Shown piece by piece: positions 37,506 to 48,503 of a stretch of 64,000 nucleotides of DNA. Position 1 is the first letter of the stretch, and each line of letters begins with the position of its first letter. The notes under the pieces are model-generated. The model saw only the letters and a program-made list of their open reading frames with translations. It had not been told where the DNA came from and made no database searches. Location of the stretch: contig NZ_CP073751.1 in assembly GCF_020025155.1 (NCBI RefSeq), positions 3,127,501 to 3,191,500 on the forward strand, in the 5' to 3' direction. This DNA is from Halopseudomonas nanhaiensis (GTDB lineage: Bacteria > Pseudomonadota > Gammaproteobacteria > Pseudomonadales > Pseudomonadaceae). A program made the position numbers and the translations under genes.

Positions 37506-37774
37506 CAATCGGCTTCGGTAGCACAGGGGTCGCACACCGCTTCGATGTCCACATGCCAGGACACCCAGCCCTGCGCCTCCAGGGATCGTTGCTGCTCACC
37601 ATCGAGCTCCAGATCGCTCGCCTCTACCTGTGCTTTCGACACCGGGAACGCCTGACCCTGTTCGATCGCATCGATCTGCTCCTCAGTAAGATCGACGATA
37701 TCCAGCCTGATGCGTACATGCTCGTGGCAGTCGCGCTTGGTGGCATCGCTGCAGCAAATGTAATACTCCGGCAT
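37505..37774 (-). CDS. Small acidic protein with five cysteines, unknown function
   Basis: 89 residues from ATG 37774 (AAAGGGG seven nucleotides upstream). Cys at 7, 8 and 16 near the N-terminus and a CxxC pair (81, 84) near the C-terminus suggest a metal site or disulfides; it has no signal peptide. The centre is acidic and probably helical (LTEEQIDAIEQG). I do not recognise the family. It is translationally coupled to thpR, so a role in RNA processing is possible but unproven. Confidence 0.7.
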   Translation of the reverse strand: MPEYYICCSDATKRDCHEHVRIRLDIVDLTEEQIDAIEQGQAFPVSKAQVEASDLELDGEQQRSLEAQGWVSWHVDIEAVCDPCATEAD

Positions 37775-38066
37775 TGCATACCCCTTTAATCGATTCGAAG
37801 GCTGAGACAACGTTTAAACATTCTCTTGCAAGTCTAGAAGGTGAATGGAGGGGCTGCATGGCGAGATGACCGCGTCGTGCCCGATGGCTCTAGGACAGCG
37901 CTGCGCGATCATCGAAGGTGGGGACAATCCGGGCCATGCCGGGCGGCTTGAGCAGCGAGGAGCACGGATTGTGCGGCGTGCCGGCCCTGTTCGTGGAATG
38001 AAAGCGACCGAGCAGGGTCGAAAGCAGAACAATCACTGCTGCAGAACCATGTTCGGAGGTGATCTC

Positions 38067-38657
38067 ATGAGCACCATCATAGCGGCGCTAATGCCAGACC
38101 AGGAGCACGCCCTGGAAGCTATTGCATCATTACGCGATGCGGGGTTTCCTGAAGATCGGATGACTCATTTTTATGTCAACCCGGATGGGCAGCATGACAT
38201 CTATCCGATCGGCGGGGACGAAGCGGCTTCACCGGGCTCACGAGATTCCGGCAAAGGCGCGTTGGCAGGTGGTGGGATCGGTGCGGTAGTCGGCGCGGTA
38301 GCGGGCATCGCTGCCACGCCGGTTGCCGGCCCGCTGGGCGTCCCGATAGGCGCCGGAATCGGCGCTTACACCGGCTCGCTGATGGGCGCCATGCGGTCGA
38401 CAGACACCGACTCGGAAGCAGACGAGGTCGTTGAGGAGCACGCCGAGGTCCATGACGGTGACGTGACCGAGCGCAAAGCGGGTATACATGTCGCTGTAGA
38501 CCTCGGCAGCACCGTCCCGGAGGACGAGTTCGAGAAAGTGGTTCGCACCTTGCGCACTCACGGCGCAATCGAGCTGGAACAGGCCGACGGAACTATCCGA
38601 AACGGAAGCTGGGAAGACTTCGACCCACGCAAGGTAGTGTCGGTCCTCCCACGGTAA
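38067..38657 (+). CDS. Glycine-zipper protein, general-stress 17M-like
   Basis: 196 residues: an N-terminal ferredoxin-like fold typical of general stress protein 17M (MSTIIAALMPDQEHALEAIASLRDAGFP), then a Gly/Ala-rich zipper (GGGIGAVVGAVAGIAATP...GAGIGAYTGSLMGA, about residues 72-115), then a repeat of the small fold. Glycine zippers pack into membranes. CGGAGGTGA precedes the ATG. It likely responds to stress, by family only. Confidence 0.78.
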   Translation: MSTIIAALMPDQEHALEAIASLRDAGFPEDRMTHFYVNPDGQHDIYPIGGDEAASPGSRDSGKGALAGGGIGAVVGAVAGIAATPVAGPLGVPIGAGIGAYTGSLMGAMRSTDTDSEADEVVEEHAEVHDGDVTERKAGIHVAVDLGSTVPEDEFEKVVRTLRTHGAIELEQADGTIRNGSWEDFDPRKVVSVLPR

Positions 38658-38670
38658 ATTAGGCAGCGAA

Positions 38671-38690
38671 GCGGCGCTTCGAGGCGCCGC
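38671..38690. terminator. Hairpin between convergent genes (possible bidirectional terminator)
   Basis: GCGGCGC / GCGCCGC with a 6-nt loop, extended by an AGC/GCT pair. It sits between the convergent 17M-like and dsbA genes. No T tract on either side. Confidence 0.45.
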
Positions 38691-38696
38691 GCTGGC

Positions 38697-39380
38697 TCAG
38701 TTCTCCGCCTTCACCTTCGCCACCAGTGCGTCGACAATTTCGACGGTCCGTTCCGGCCCCTTTCCACCGACCACATAACGGCCGTCAATGACCAGCGTCG
38801 GTACGCCTCGAGCCTGTGTGGTCTGGAACGTTTTATAGGCCTTGCGAGCCAGCGCCTCGGCCGATTGCCCATGTACCCGGGCAAACGACTCCGCGGACAC
38901 CTCTACACCCTGCTCGGCATAGAACTGTCGTACTTCCTCGGCGTTGGCGAACAGGCGACGTTCCTCGTGAATAGCATGAAATACGGGACCGTGAATCTTC
39001 GCCAACGTGGCCGCATTGCCTTCCGCTTCCAGCACCTGCTGCGCAGCGTAGAACGCCGTAGTCGGAGCCACGCTGTTCTCACTGAACGGCAACGGATACC
39101 GGATCAACGCTACGGTGTCGCCAGCCTTCTCGACCCAGGCCTCCAGCGGCTCTTCAAGATGGTGACAGTGCGGGCAGCCGTAGGCAAAAAACTCCTCCAC
39201 GCGCACCACACCTTCGGTCGTTACGCCGTCGCCTGACTGGATCACCTGATAATCCACGCCTTCCTCGATGGGGTCTGCCGCCCAGGCGCCGGCGCTGATC
39301 CCGAGTGCAACCACGGCGAGCGTGCGACCTGCTCCTTTCAGCCAGCCGCTGCAGCGGAACGATTCAGATTGATTGATCAT
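38697..39380 (-). CDS. dsbA: Thiol:disulfide interchange protein DsbA
   Basis: Periplasmic oxidase that puts disulfides into exported proteins. 227 residues: a signal peptide ending about residue 34 (GAWA|AD), a thioredoxin fold with the CPHC active site (YGCPHCHH) and the cis-Pro loop GVPTLVI. I chose ATG 39378-39380 because AGGAG precedes it and the resulting signal peptide is ordinary. It is located just before the pnp terminator; in P. aeruginosa dsbA genes lie elsewhere. Confidence 0.93.
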   Translation of the reverse strand: MINQSESFRCSGWLKGAGRTLAVVALGISAGAWAADPIEEGVDYQVIQSGDGVTTEGVVRVEEFFAYGCPHCHHLEEPLEAWVEKAGDTVALIRYPLPFSENSVAPTTAFYAAQQVLEAEGNAATLAKIHGPVFHAIHEERRLFANAEEVRQFYAEQGVEVSAESFARVHGQSAEALARKAYKTFQTTQARGVPTLVIDGRYVVGGKGPERTVEIVDALVAKVKAEN

Positions 39381-39454
39381 GCTTGGTCTCCTGTTCTGTG
39401 CACCCATGCTGCCCTGTTTGGCCCAGCGCGCCAAGCGCCATGGGTACGCCGGGC

Positions 39455-39482
39455 ATAAAAAAGCCCCGGATAGACCGGGGCT
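39455..39482 (-). terminator. Intrinsic terminator after pnp
   Basis: On the minus strand AGCCCCGG / CCGGGGCT with a 5-nt loop, followed by six Ts. It ends the long rimP-to-pnp transcription unit 18 nt past the pnp stop. Confidence 0.93.
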
Positions 39483-39499
39483 CTCTTTTCAGCCAGTGA

Positions 39500-41608
39500 T
39501 CAGACGCCGCTGATTTCGGCTGCTTCAACGTCCTTCATCGACAGCTTGATACGGCCACGGTTGTCCACGTCGAGCACCAGCACGCGAACTTCCTGGCCTT
39601 CCTGCAGGACGTCGGTCACCTTCTCGATACGCTGGTTTGCGATCTGCGAGATGTGAACGAGGCCGTCCTTGCCCGGCAGGATGCTGACGAACGCGCCGAA
39701 ATCGACAATACGCTCAACCTTGCCGGTGTAGATCTTGCCAATCTCGGCTTCAGCGGTGATACCGTCTACCCGTGCCTTGGCAGCATTGGCAGCGTCCTTG
39801 CTGGCAGCGAAGATCTTCACTGTGCCGTCATCAGTAATGTCGATCGACGCACCGGTCTCTTCGCAGATCCCGCGGATGGTTGCGCCACCCTTGCCGATAA
39901 CGTCACGAATCTTCTCGGCGTCGATCTTCATGCTGATCATGGTCGGCGCGTTGGAGGACAGCTCCTTGCGCGATTCCGGCAGTACTTCGTTCATCTGCTT
40001 GAGGATGTGCAGACGGGCGTCATGCGCCTGGTGCAGCGCGATTTCCATGATCTCTTCGGTGATACCGTTGATCTTGATGTCCATCTGCAGCGCGGTGACA
40101 CCCTTCTCGGTACCAGCCACCTTGAAGTCCATATCGCCCAGGTGATCTTCGTCACCGAGGATGTCGGTCAGAACGGCGAACTTCTCGCCTTCCTTGACCA
40201 GACCCATGGCGATACCAGCCACCGGAGCCTTGAGCGGCACGCCGGCATCCATCAGAGCCAGCGAGGCACCGCAGACCGAAGCCATGGAGCTCGAGCCGTT
40301 GGACTCGGTAATCTCGGAGACCACACGGATGCTGTAGGGGAACTGGTCCATGTCGGGCATGACGGCAGCGATACCGCGACGCGCCAGACGACCATGGCCG
40401 ATTTCACGGCGACCGGTACCACCCATGCGACCCGCTTCACCCACCGAATAGGGAGGGAAGTTGTAGTGGAACATGAAGGGGTCCTTGCGCTCGCCTTCCA
40501 GCGTGTCGAGCAGCTGCGCATCACGTGCGGTACCCAGCGTGGTGACGACCAGCGCCTGAGTCTCGCCGCGGGTGAACAGTGCGGAACCATGGGTGCGGTT
40601 GAGCACACCGACTTCGATATTCAGTGGGCGCACGGTCTTGGTGTCGCGCCCGTCGATACGCGGATTACCGTTGACGATGCTCTCGCGAACCGTACGGTAC
40701 TCGATCTCGCCAAAAGCGTCCTTGACCTCGCCCTTGGACGGCTTGCCTTCCTCGTCACCGGACAGTTGAGCGATCGCCTGATCACGCAGCTCGCCCAGAC
40801 GGGTGTAACGAGCCTGCTTGTCGGTGATGGTATAGGCATCGGAAATGCCGGAGCCGAAGCCGCTGCGGATAGCATCGAGCAGGCTGGTGTTTTCAGGTGC
40901 TGCCTGCCAGTCCCATGCGGGTTTGCCGGCTTCCGCGGCCAGTTCCTTGATAGCCTCGATGGCTGGCTGGAATTCCATGTGGGCGAACAGCACGGCGCCG
41001 AGCATCTGGTCCTCGGTCAGTTCCTGCGCTTCGGACTCGACCATCAACACGGCTTCTTCGGTGCCGGCGACGATCATGTCCAGGCGCGAAGCCTTCAACT
41101 GCTCGTAATTGGGGTTGAGCATGTAGCCATTGTTCTGGTCGAAGCCGACCCGGGCTCCGGCGATCGGTCCGTTGAACGGCAGACCGGAGATAGCCAGCGC
41201 CGCCGAGGTACCGAGCAGCGCTGCGATATCGGGATCAGTGGTCTTGTCGGTCGAGACGACGGTGCAGACAACCTGCACTTCGTTCATGAAGCCTTCAGCG
41301 AACAACGGACGGATCGGACGGTCGATCAGACGCGAGGTTAGGGTTTCCTTCTCGGTCGGGCGGCCTTCACGCTTGAAAAAACCGCCGGGGATGCGGCCGG
41401 CGGCGTAGGTTTTTTCGATGTAGTGAACAGACAGCGGGAAGAAGTCGCGTCCGGCGTCGGCGTTCTTCGCGCCGACCACAGTGCACAGTACGCTGACGGC
41501 GTCATCGATGCTGACCAGTACGGCACCGGTGGCCTGACGGGCGATGCGACCGGTTTCCAGGGTAATCGTGCTGTTACCCAGCTTGAATTGCTTGATTACA
41601 GGTTTCAC
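39500..41608 (-). CDS. pnp: Polyribonucleotide nucleotidyltransferase (PNPase)
   Basis: 3'-to-5' phosphorolytic exoribonuclease of the RNA degradosome. 702 residues from GTG 41606-41608 ([11 protein letters not shown]), preceded by GAGAGAAG; the longer ATG frame (41656) adds residues unlike any PNPase. It has two RNase PH domains (second with GRRE and the metal region [19 protein letters not shown]), then KH ([19 protein letters not shown]) and S1 ([17 protein letters not shown]) domains. It lies behind rpsO with a strong hairpin in between, as in E. coli where RNase III and PNPase autoregulate the gene. Confidence 0.97.
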   Translation of the reverse strand: MKPVIKQFKLGNSTITLETGRIARQATGAVLVSIDDAVSVLCTVVGAKNADAGRDFFPLSVHYIEKTYAAGRIPGGFFKREGRPTEKETLTSRLIDRPIRPLFAEGFMNEVQVVCTVVSTDKTTDPDIAALLGTSAALAISGLPFNGPIAGARVGFDQNNGYMLNPNYEQLKASRLDMIVAGTEEAVLMVESEAQELTEDQMLGAVLFAHMEFQPAIEAIKELAAEAGKPAWDWQAAPENTSLLDAIRSGFGSGISDAYTITDKQARYTRLGELRDQAIAQLSGDEEGKPSKGEVKDAFGEIEYRTVRESIVNGNPRIDGRDTKTVRPLNIEVGVLNRTHGSALFTRGETQALVVTTLGTARDAQLLDTLEGERKDPFMFHYNFPPYSVGEAGRMGGTGRREIGHGRLARRGIAAVMPDMDQFPYSIRVVSEITESNGSSSMASVCGASLALMDAGVPLKAPVAGIAMGLVKEGEKFAVLTDILGDEDHLGDMDFKVAGTEKGVTALQMDIKINGITEEIMEIALHQAHDARLHILKQMNEVLPESRKELSSNAPTMISMKIDAEKIRDVIGKGGATIRGICEETGASIDITDDGTVKIFAASKDAANAAKARVDGITAEAEIGKIYTGKVERIVDFGAFVSILPGKDGLVHISQIANQRIEKVTDVLQEGQEVRVLVLDVDNRGRIKLSMKDVEAAEISGV

Positions 41609-41653
41609 TTGTCTTCTCTCTTCTCTTGTCTTGCCTTCGGGCGGAATCCTGGG

Positions 41654-41679
41654 CATGTCCGGGTATCGGCCCGGACATG
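41654..41679 (-). other. Perfect hairpin between rpsO and pnp
   Basis: CATGTCCGGG / CCCGGACATG, a ten-pair perfect stem with a 6-nt loop, between the two genes. In E. coli this position has a terminator and the RNase III site through which PNPase controls its own mRNA. There is no T tract here, so a processing site is more likely than a terminator. Confidence 0.7.
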
Positions 41680-41697
41680 TCCAAAGGGGGCGGTCGC

Positions 41698-41967
41698 TTA
41701 GCGACGCAGACCCAGACTGCTGATCAAGCTGCTGTAACGAGCAAGGTCCTTCGACTTCAGGTAGTCCAGCAGCTTGCGGCGCTGGTTGACCATGCGAATC
41801 AGACCGCGACGGGAATGGTGATCCTTCTTGTTGTCCTTGAAGTGACCCTGCAGCTTGTTGATGTTTGCGGTCAACAGAGCTACCTGGACTTCCGGAGAAC
41901 CGGTGTCACCTTCCCCACGCTTGTACTCGTTTACGATTGCAGCTTTATCTTCGACGCTCAGTGCCAT
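41698..41967 (-). CDS. rpsO: 30S ribosomal protein S15
   Basis: 89 residues, the standard length. Primary 16S-binding protein with the family segments [17 protein letters not shown] and [30 protein letters not shown] stands before the ATG. In E. coli S15 represses its own translation through a leader pseudoknot; whether that holds here was not examined. Confidence 0.98.
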   Translation of the reverse strand: MALSVEDKAAIVNEYKRGEGDTGSPEVQVALLTANINKLQGHFKDNKKDHHSRRGLIRMVNQRRKLLDYLKSKDLARYSSLISSLGLRR

Positions 41968-42090
41968 GACAGCTTTCCTCTGAGGTAACAGGCCGGGAGC
42001 GAAATCCCGTGTTTTAAATCGAGGTATGACCGTGCCTGTTGACAGCCACCCTCGTTGTGACCCGAACGGGTCAACTTCGTCGAGCCCCGA

Positions 42091-43017
42091 TCAGGGCTCG
42101 AATCGCATCAGACGCCGGGGCGCGACGCGGGCATCATCGGTCATCTCGCCGATACCGATGAACACATCATTCTGATCGTACAACCGCACCATGCCAAACG
42201 CCGGGCTACCCGGTACGCGGACAGCCTGACCATGATTCAGATAATACGCGGTCTGTTCCGTCAGCCTGACGACAGGCCAGTCGCCCAGTCCGCTGTCGCT
42301 AGGCAGCAACAGCTGATCGAGAGCCTCGGCGCCCCCCTCGGCATGCATCGCTTCAAGCGATTCGAGCGTGACCGAGCGGGTCAGATCGAATGGGCCGGCC
42401 TCGGTGCGGCGCAACTGTGACACATGCGCTCCGCAGCCCAAGGCCGAGCCGATGTCCTCGACCAGCGTACGGATGTACGTACCCTTGCTGCAGTGCACCT
42501 CAAGCTGCAGCCGGTCGCCCTGCAGGCCCAGCATTTTCAAGCGCTGTATGGTAACAGATCGCGCCTTGCGCTCCACTACCTCCCCCGCCCGCGCCAGCTT
42601 GTACAGCGGCTGCCCTTCATGCTTGAGCGCGGAGTACATCGGCGGAATCTGCTCGATGTCGCCGGTGAAGCGTGGTAGCACCTGTAGGACCTCCGCTTCG
42701 GTTACCGAAACCGGGCTGGTCGTCAGAACATCACCCTCTGCATCGCCGGTCGTCGTCGTCATGCCCAGGCGTGCTTCAGTCACATACACCTTGTCTGCAT
42801 CGAGCAGGAACTGGGAGAACTTGGTCGCCTCTCCAAGACACAGGGGCAGTACGCCGCTGGCCAGAGGGTCCAGGCTGCCGGTATGGCCACCCTTGCTGGC
42901 ATTGAACAGCCAGCGCACCTTCTGCAACGCCGCATTCGAACTCATGCCCAGTGGCTTGTCGAAGATCAGCACCCCGCTGATATCCCGCCGCTTGCTACGC
43001 GAACCCGCCACTGTCAC
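42091..43017 (-). CDS. truB: tRNA pseudouridine(55) synthase
   Basis: Makes the universal pseudouridine 55 in the T loop of tRNA. 308 residues with the catalytic Asp in [17 protein letters not shown] and a C-terminal PUA domain (residues about 245-305). The stop codon lies inside a GAGCCC/GGGGCTC hairpin (42081-42100). The start overlaps the rbfA stop. Confidence 0.97.
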   Translation of the reverse strand: MTVAGSRSKRRDISGVLIFDKPLGMSSNAALQKVRWLFNASKGGHTGSLDPLASGVLPLCLGEATKFSQFLLDADKVYVTEARLGMTTTTGDAEGDVLTTSPVSVTEAEVLQVLPRFTGDIEQIPPMYSALKHEGQPLYKLARAGEVVERKARSVTIQRLKMLGLQGDRLQLEVHCSKGTYIRTLVEDIGSALGCGAHVSQLRRTEAGPFDLTRSVTLESLEAMHAEGGAEALDQLLLPSDSGLGDWPVVRLTEQTAYYLNHGQAVRVPGSPAFGMVRLYDQNDVFIGIGEMTDDARVAPRRLMRFEP

Positions 43018-43400
43018 TCCTTGTCGTCTTTCTGATGCTCACGATCCTCGGCGACAGCCCGATCGATCAGCGAAGACAGATGAACGCCACGACGGATACT
43101 TTCGTCGTAGTGAAAATGCAATTGCGGGATGCTGCGCAGCTTCATCACGCGCCCCAGCTGCATACGCAGGAACCCGCCAGCTTCATTGAGAATCTCGCGA
43201 TTGAGCGCGACATCCTCGTCGGAGTCATTGCCGAGCAGGGTGAAAAACACCTTGGCATGGGCCAGATCGCGGCTCGCATCCACAGCGGTCACGGTGATCA
43301 TACCCAGGCGCGGATCGCGCACTTCGCGCTGGATCAGCAGGGCCAGCTCGCGCTGCATCTGATCCGCAACGCGCTGGGTACGACTGTATTCTTTCGCCAT
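43014..43400 (-). CDS. rbfA: Ribosome-binding factor A
   Basis: 30S maturation factor, 128 residues, with a KH-type fold ([27 protein letters not shown] and [10 protein letters not shown]). It is overlapped by truB and lies 146 nt after infB, all in the conserved translation operon. Confidence 0.97.
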   Translation of the reverse strand: MAKEYSRTQRVADQMQRELALLIQREVRDPRLGMITVTAVDASRDLAHAKVFFTLLGNDSDEDVALNREILNEAGGFLRMQLGRVMKLRSIPQLHFHYDESIRRGVHLSSLIDRAVAEDREHQKDDKE

Positions 43401-43546
43401 ATGTACCTCTAGCTGCAGGCTACAACCTGCAAGCCCATTGAATATTCGAGCCGACCTGGGGCCGATGCACCGGCATGGGGCTCAACAGACGACAAACGGC
43501 CCTCTCGGACCGCTTGTCGCTTCTCGCTTGGCGCTTCCAGCTGGAT

Positions 43547-46060
43547 CTAGAGCGTACGCGCTACCTGAACGCGCTCGAACACCTCGATCCGGTCACCGAC
43601 CCGAACATCGTTGTAGTTCTTCACGCCGATACCGCATTCCATGCCGTTACGCACTTCGCCTACATCATCCTTGAAGCGACGCAGCGACTCGAGTTCGCCT
43701 TCGTAGATCACCACGTCTTCGCGGAGTACGCGGATCGGTCGGTTTCGATAGACGACCCCCTCGATGACCATACAACCAGCGACAGCGCCGAACTTGGGTG
43801 AGCGGAACACGTCGCGCACTTCAGCCACGCCCAGAATCTGCTCGCGAACGTCGCTGCCGAGCATGCCGGACAGCGCTTTCTTGACGTCGTCGATGATCTC
43901 GTAGATCACGCTGTAGTAGCGCAGATCGAGGCCTTCATTCTCGACGATCTTGCGCGCGGTGGCGTCAGCACGAACGTTGAAGCCGAAGAGGACCGCATTG
44001 GACGCCAGCGCCAGGTTCGCATCGGTCTCGGTGATACCACCGACACCGCCGGAAACGATCTTGACCTGAACTTCGTCGTTGCCCAGCTCGGACAGCGAAC
44101 CCTGCAACGCCTCCAGCGAACCACGCACATCGGCCTTGATGACGATGTTGAGCGTCTTCTTCTCGCCCTGGCCCATGTTGTCGAACATGTTTTCGAGCTT
44201 CGCCGACTGCTGACGAGCCAGCTTGATCTCGCGGAACTTGCCCTGACGGAACAGGGCGATTTCACGCGCCTTCTTCTCGTCAGGCACAACGGTCAGCTCG
44301 TCACCGGCGTCCGGGGTGCCATCCAGGCCAAGGATTTCAACCGGAATGGATGGCCCGGCCTGCTTGATCTGTACGCCGTTCTCGTCATACATGGCGCGGA
44401 CCCGGCCATAGTTGACGCCGGCCAGCACGATGTCGCCCTGGCTCAGCGTTCCGTTCTGCACGAGCACGGTGGCAACTGGACCACGGCCCTTGTCCAGACG
44501 CGACTCGACGACCACACCACGGCCCGGCGCAGATGGCTGCGCCTTGAGCTCGAGAACCTCTGCCTGAAGCAGAACCGCTTCGAGCAGCTCGTCGATGCCG
44601 GTACCGACCTTGGCCGAGACATGAACGAAGATGGTGTCGCCGCCCCACTCTTCCGGGATCACGTCACGTGCAGCCAGATCGTTCTTGATACGATCCGGGT
44701 CCGCATCTTCCTTGTCGATCTTGTTCACGGCAACGACCAGCGGGACGCCGGCAGCCTTGGCATGCTGCACCGCTTCTTCGGTCTGCGGCATGACGCCGTC
44801 GTCAGCCGCGACCACCAGGATCACGATGTCAGTCGCCTTGGCACCCCGGGCACGCATGGCGGTAAACGCCGCGTGGCCGGGCGTGTCGAGGAACGTGACC
44901 ATGCCGCGGTCGGTTTCTACGTGATAGGCACCGATATGCTGGGTAATGCCGCCTGCTTCGCCAGCCGCCACCTTGGCTCGACGGATATAATCCAGCAGCG
45001 AGGTCTTACCGTGGTCGACGTGGCCCATCACGGTCACAACCGGCGCCCGGCTGACTTCTTCCCCTTCGTGCTGCATGGACTCGACCAGCGCATCTTCGAC
45101 TGCGCTTTCACGAACCTGCTTGACCTTGTGGCCCATATCCTCGGCAACGATGGTCGCGGTGTCCTGGTCGAGCACCTGGTTGATGGTCACCATGTTGCCG
45201 TTCTTGAACATGTACTTGATGACCTCGGCAGCTTTTACCGACATCTTCTGGGCCAGTTCGGCAACCGTGATCGTCTCACCAATGACTACTTCTCGCACTA
45301 TCGGTCCTGTCGGCTTCTCGAAGCCGTGCTGGTTACGTTTCTTGTGCGCCTTGAGCTTTCCACCACCGCCGCGACGGCGCGCCATGCTCTCGTCATCTTC
45401 AGTGACGCGAGGCGCGCTACGGCCCTTGTCCTTTCCGCCGCCGGCACGACGACGATTACGTTCGTCCTCATCTTCCGCACGGGTCGGCTTGCGACGATGT
45501 TCTTCTTTTTTCTTCGGATGCTCAGACGGTGGCGGCGCAGGCGCTACAACCGGCTCGGGAATGATCGCCGGCTCAGGAGTGACCGCAGCAGGCGCTGCAG
45601 GTTCAGCTGAGGCGACAGCCGCCTGCTCGGCAGCCTGGCGCTCGGCTTCTTCTGCCTGACGCGCCGCTTCCTCGGCCTGACGCCGGGCCTCGCTTTCGGC
45701 CGCAACGCGGGCCTCTTCGGCCAGACGCAATTCTTCCTGCTCCCTCTGCCGCTCCGCTTCCGCGTCTGCAGGGTCACGCTTGACGTAGGTGCGCTTCTTC
45801 CGCACCTCAACATTTACCGTCTTGCTCCCTGCGACCTTGAGCGTGCTCATGGTCTTGCGCTTGAGGGTAATCTTGCGCGGCTCGCCGCCAGCGTCGCCAT
45901 GCGCGCTCTTGAGGTAAGCCAGCAGCGCCTGCTTCTCGTCATCCGAGACCTGCTGGTCCGGGCTGGTTTGCTTCAATCCGGCTTCCTGCATCTGCTGCAG
46001 CAGGCGCTCAACCGGAGTGCCTACTACCTGAGCCAATTCTTTGACCGTCACTTCCGCCAT
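43547..46060 (-). CDS. infB: Translation initiation factor IF-2
   Basis: GTPase that brings initiator tRNA to the 30S subunit. 837 residues: an N-terminal IF2_N domain ([21 protein letters not shown]), a long charged Ala/Glu/Arg-rich linker (about 85-245), the G domain ([27 protein letters not shown]), then domains II-IV. The gene for its ligand, tRNA-fMet, is at the head of the same cluster. Confidence 0.98.
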   Translation of the reverse strand: MAEVTVKELAQVVGTPVERLLQQMQEAGLKQTSPDQQVSDDEKQALLAYLKSAHGDAGGEPRKITLKRKTMSTLKVAGSKTVNVEVRKKRTYVKRDPADAEAERQREQEELRLAEEARVAAESEARRQAEEAARQAEEAERQAAEQAAVASAEPAAPAAVTPEPAIIPEPVVAPAPPPSEHPKKKEEHRRKPTRAEDEDERNRRRAGGGKDKGRSAPRVTEDDESMARRRGGGGKLKAHKKRNQHGFEKPTGPIVREVVIGETITVAELAQKMSVKAAEVIKYMFKNGNMVTINQVLDQDTATIVAEDMGHKVKQVRESAVEDALVESMQHEGEEVSRAPVVTVMGHVDHGKTSLLDYIRRAKVAAGEAGGITQHIGAYHVETDRGMVTFLDTPGHAAFTAMRARGAKATDIVILVVAADDGVMPQTEEAVQHAKAAGVPLVVAVNKIDKEDADPDRIKNDLAARDVIPEEWGGDTIFVHVSAKVGTGIDELLEAVLLQAEVLELKAQPSAPGRGVVVESRLDKGRGPVATVLVQNGTLSQGDIVLAGVNYGRVRAMYDENGVQIKQAGPSIPVEILGLDGTPDAGDELTVVPDEKKAREIALFRQGKFREIKLARQQSAKLENMFDNMGQGEKKTLNIVIKADVRGSLEALQGSLSELGNDEVQVKIVSGGVGGITETDANLALASNAVLFGFNVRADATARKIVENEGLDLRYYSVIYEIIDDVKKALSGMLGSDVREQILGVAEVRDVFRSPKFGAVAGCMVIEGVVYRNRPIRVLREDVVIYEGELESLRRFKDDVGEVRNGMECGIGVKNYNDVRVGDRIEVFERVQVARTL

Positions 46061-46120
46061 TAACTTCTCTCCTCAGTCGGGTCCGTGCGTTTCCGCAGCG
46101 TGGTAGTGCTCGCCGACCGG

Positions 46121-47602
46121 TTATTCAAACCAGGGCGCCCGAGCGGCCATGATCAGCTCGCCGGCACGCGCTTCGTCCATACCTTCGATTTCCAGCAGGT
46201 CGTCGACCGACTGTTCAGCCAGGTCTTCCATCGTCACCACACCCTTGGCGGCAAGTTGAAAGGCCAACGCACGGTCCATTCCTTCCATACCAAGCAGATC
46301 TTCGGCAGGCTGGGCCTGCTCGAGCTTCTCCTCGTTGGCGATCGCCCTGGTCAGAAGGCGGTCCTTCGCCCGGGCCCGCAGCTCGTTGACGATGTCCTCG
46401 TCAAAGCCGTCGATGTCCAGCATCTCTTCCATCGGCACATAGGCGATTTCTTCGAGCGAGGTGAAGCCCTCCTCGACCAGCATCTGTGCCAGCTCTTCGT
46501 CGACATCCAGCTCTTCGACGAAGTTACGCAGGATGTCGCCGGTTTCCGCTTCCTGCTTCTCGCGAATAGCTTCTTCGGTCATCACATTCAGCGTCCAGCC
46601 GGTCAACTGGCTGGCGAGGCGCACGTTCTGCCCGCTACGCCCGATAGCCTGGGCCAGATTGTCCTCGGCAACGGCGATGTCGATCGTATGGGTGTCTTCA
46701 TCGAGAATGATTGATGCAACCTCGGCCGGCGCCATCGCATTGATAACGAACTGAGCGAGATTGTCGTCCCACAGCACGATATCGACGCGCTCACCGCCGA
46801 GCTCCCCGGATACGGCCTGAACGCGCGAGCCGCGCATGCCGATGCAGGCACCTTGCGGGTCGATACGCTTGTCCTTCGAGCGCACGGCGATCTTCGCTCG
46901 CGAGCCTGGATCACGGGCCGCACCCATCACCTCGATCAACTCTTCGGCGATTTCCGGCACTTCAATGCGGAACAACTCGATGATCATTTCCGGACAGCTA
47001 CGCGACAACACCAGTTGCGGACCGCGATTCTCCGTGCGGATATCCTTGAGCAACGCACGGATACGCGTGCCGGTACGGAATGTCTCGCGCGGGATCATTT
47101 CTTCACGCGGCAATACCGCTTCAGCGTTGTTGCCGAGATCGACGATGACGCTGTCGCGGGTGACCTTCTTCACGGTACCGCTGATGATTTCGCCAAGACG
47201 GTCGCGGTAGGCATCGACGACCTGGGCACGCTCTGCTTCGCGCACCTTCTGCACGATAACCTGCTTGGCGATCTGCGCAGCGATACGGCCGAATTCGACC
47301 GAGTCGATCTTCTCTTCGATCACATCGCCGTAGTTCAGAGATTCATCACGAGCTTGCGCCTGGTCGAGCGTCAACTGCATGTCAGGCTCTTCGAAGTCCT
47401 CGTCGCGCACCACGGTCCAGCGGCGGAAGGTGTCGTAGGCGCCGGTGCTGCGGTTGATCACCACACGAACGTCGACCTCGTCTTCGTAGCGCTTCTTGGT
47501 GGCCGTAGCCAACGCCAGTTCCAGGGCTTCGAATATCACCCCGGGTGGTACGCCTTTCTCATTGGAAACGGATTCCACAACCAGCAGCACTTCTTTGCTC
47601 AT
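46121..47602 (-). CDS. nusA: Transcription termination/antitermination factor NusA
   Basis: 493 residues with the N-terminal RNA polymerase-binding domain, S1 ([16 protein letters not shown]), two KH domains ([25 protein letters not shown]) and a C-terminal pair of acidic repeats (ARs, [17 protein letters not shown] ... [15 protein letters not shown]). It acts at terminators and at boxA-type rRNA antitermination, such as the leader at the left end of this window. Confidence 0.98.
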   Translation of the reverse strand: MSKEVLLVVESVSNEKGVPPGVIFEALELALATATKKRYEDEVDVRVVINRSTGAYDTFRRWTVVRDEDFEEPDMQLTLDQAQARDESLNYGDVIEEKIDSVEFGRIAAQIAKQVIVQKVREAERAQVVDAYRDRLGEIISGTVKKVTRDSVIVDLGNNAEAVLPREEMIPRETFRTGTRIRALLKDIRTENRGPQLVLSRSCPEMIIELFRIEVPEIAEELIEVMGAARDPGSRAKIAVRSKDKRIDPQGACIGMRGSRVQAVSGELGGERVDIVLWDDNLAQFVINAMAPAEVASIILDEDTHTIDIAVAEDNLAQAIGRSGQNVRLASQLTGWTLNVMTEEAIREKQEAETGDILRNFVEELDVDEELAQMLVEEGFTSLEEIAYVPMEEMLDIDGFDEDIVNELRARAKDRLLTRAIANEEKLEQAQPAEDLLGMEGMDRALAFQLAAKGVVTMEDLAEQSVDDLLEIEGMDEARAGELIMAARAPWFE

Positions 47603-47654
47603 CGTATGCCTCGCCTAACGCCATCCATTGGGGCCACTGGAGCCCGAACTATGC

Positions 47655-48110
47655 TCAAAACCGCGGGATGATATTGCTCTTGTCGATCGAGTCGATGGGC
47701 AGGAGGTACTCATGATCCTCTACCTGCAATACGACTTCGTCGCCTTCTACACCGCGTATGACACCCTGAAAATTCCGCCGCCCTTCATAGGGGACGCGCA
47801 ATCTGATCTTGGCCTGCTCGCCGATACTTTCGGCGAACTGCTCAAGCGTGAACAACGGCCGATCCATACCCGGTGAGGAAACCTCAAGGGTGTAGTCGCC
47901 CGAAATCGGATCTTCCACATCAAGCACGGCACTAGCCTGGCGGCTGACCGCGGCGCAGGCCTCGACGCTGACACCTTCGGGATGATCGATATACACACGT
48001 AGCAACGTATGGCGTCCCTGGGACAGATATTCGATACCCCAACAACGATAGCCCAAAGCCTCGACAATCGGGGCCAACAAGGCCTCCAACTCGGATACTT
48101 TGCCGGACAA
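47655..48110 (-). CDS. rimP: Ribosome maturation factor RimP (TTG start)
   Basis: 30S assembly factor, 151 residues: [20 protein letters not shown] at the front and the conserved [19 protein letters not shown] in the middle. I start at TTG 48108-48110 because AAGGA lies eight nucleotides upstream and the length then matches known Pseudomonas RimP. A GTG two codons earlier has the binding site too close. The open frame runs upstream through a terminator and is not coding there. Confidence 0.92.
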   Translation of the reverse strand: MSGKVSELEALLAPIVEALGYRCWGIEYLSQGRHTLLRVYIDHPEGVSVEACAAVSRQASAVLDVEDPISGDYTLEVSSPGMDRPLFTLEQFAESIGEQAKIRLRVPYEGRRNFQGVIRGVEGDEVVLQVEDHEYLLPIDSIDKSNIIPRF

Positions 48111-48135
48111 ATTCACCGTCCTTTCATCGCATGAA

Positions 48136-48158
48136 TAAAAAATGGGCCTAAAGCCCAT
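48136..48158 (-). terminator. Intrinsic terminator just before rimP
   Basis: On the minus strand ATGGGC / GCCCAT-type stem with a short TTTAG loop, followed by six Ts, ending about 25 nt before the rimP start. It lies upstream of the gene it would serve, so it should attenuate or be bypassed by read-through. Confidence 0.78.
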
Positions 48159-48198
48159 CCTGGTTCTGGCCACTCCAAAAGGAGTCCAGACAGCTAAC

Positions 48199-48220
48199 AA
48201 AAAGCCCCTGAAAAGGGGCC
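48199..48220 (-). terminator. Intrinsic terminator after tRNA-fMet
   Basis: GCCCC / GGGGC stem with a TTTTCA loop followed by five Ts on the minus strand, directly after the tRNA 3' end. Confidence 0.82.
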
Positions 48221-48225
48221 TTGAC

Positions 48226-48302
<77 letters not shown>

Positions 48303-48374
48303 TCGAATCTAGGGCAAGAATTATACGCCCCGCTGTCGAACAAGACAACCGGCATACCTGACCCTGAAAACAAG

Positions 48375-48399
48375 CAGGGCCTGCACGAGGCAGGCCCTG
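48375..48399 (-). terminator. Hairpin terminator after tRNA-Leu
   Basis: Perfect ten-pair stem CAGGGCCTGC / GCAGGCCCTG with a 5-nt loop, followed by CTTGTTTT on the minus strand, seven nucleotides past the tRNA end. Confidence 0.82.
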
Positions 48400-48405
48400 T
48401 CTGAT

Positions 48406-48490
48406 TGGTGCGGAAGATGGGACTCGAACCCATACACCCGGAGGCACTACCCCCTCAAGATAGCGTGTCTACCAATTCCACCACTTCCGC
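48406..48490 (-). tRNA. tRNA-Leu (GAG anticodon)
   Basis: 85 nt class II tRNA with a long variable arm. The acceptor stem is GCGGAAG/CTTCCGC, the anticodon loop TTGAGGG (anticodon GAG) in a CTATC/GGTAG stem, and the gene encodes CCA. It follows secG by 13 nt, the usual secG-leu arrangement. Confidence 0.97.
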
Positions 48491-48503
48491 AAAACTGTGA
48501 GGC

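Noticed and set aside
39653-41341. A 562-codon open frame on the plus strand
   Set aside because: It is antisense to pnp, a certain gene, and its translation shows no domain.
43401-43546. Inverted repeats (GCAGG/CCTGC near 43410-43435) between rbfA and infB as a mobile or REP-like element
   Set aside because: Only one weak copy is visible, with no flanking duplication, so no element can be named.
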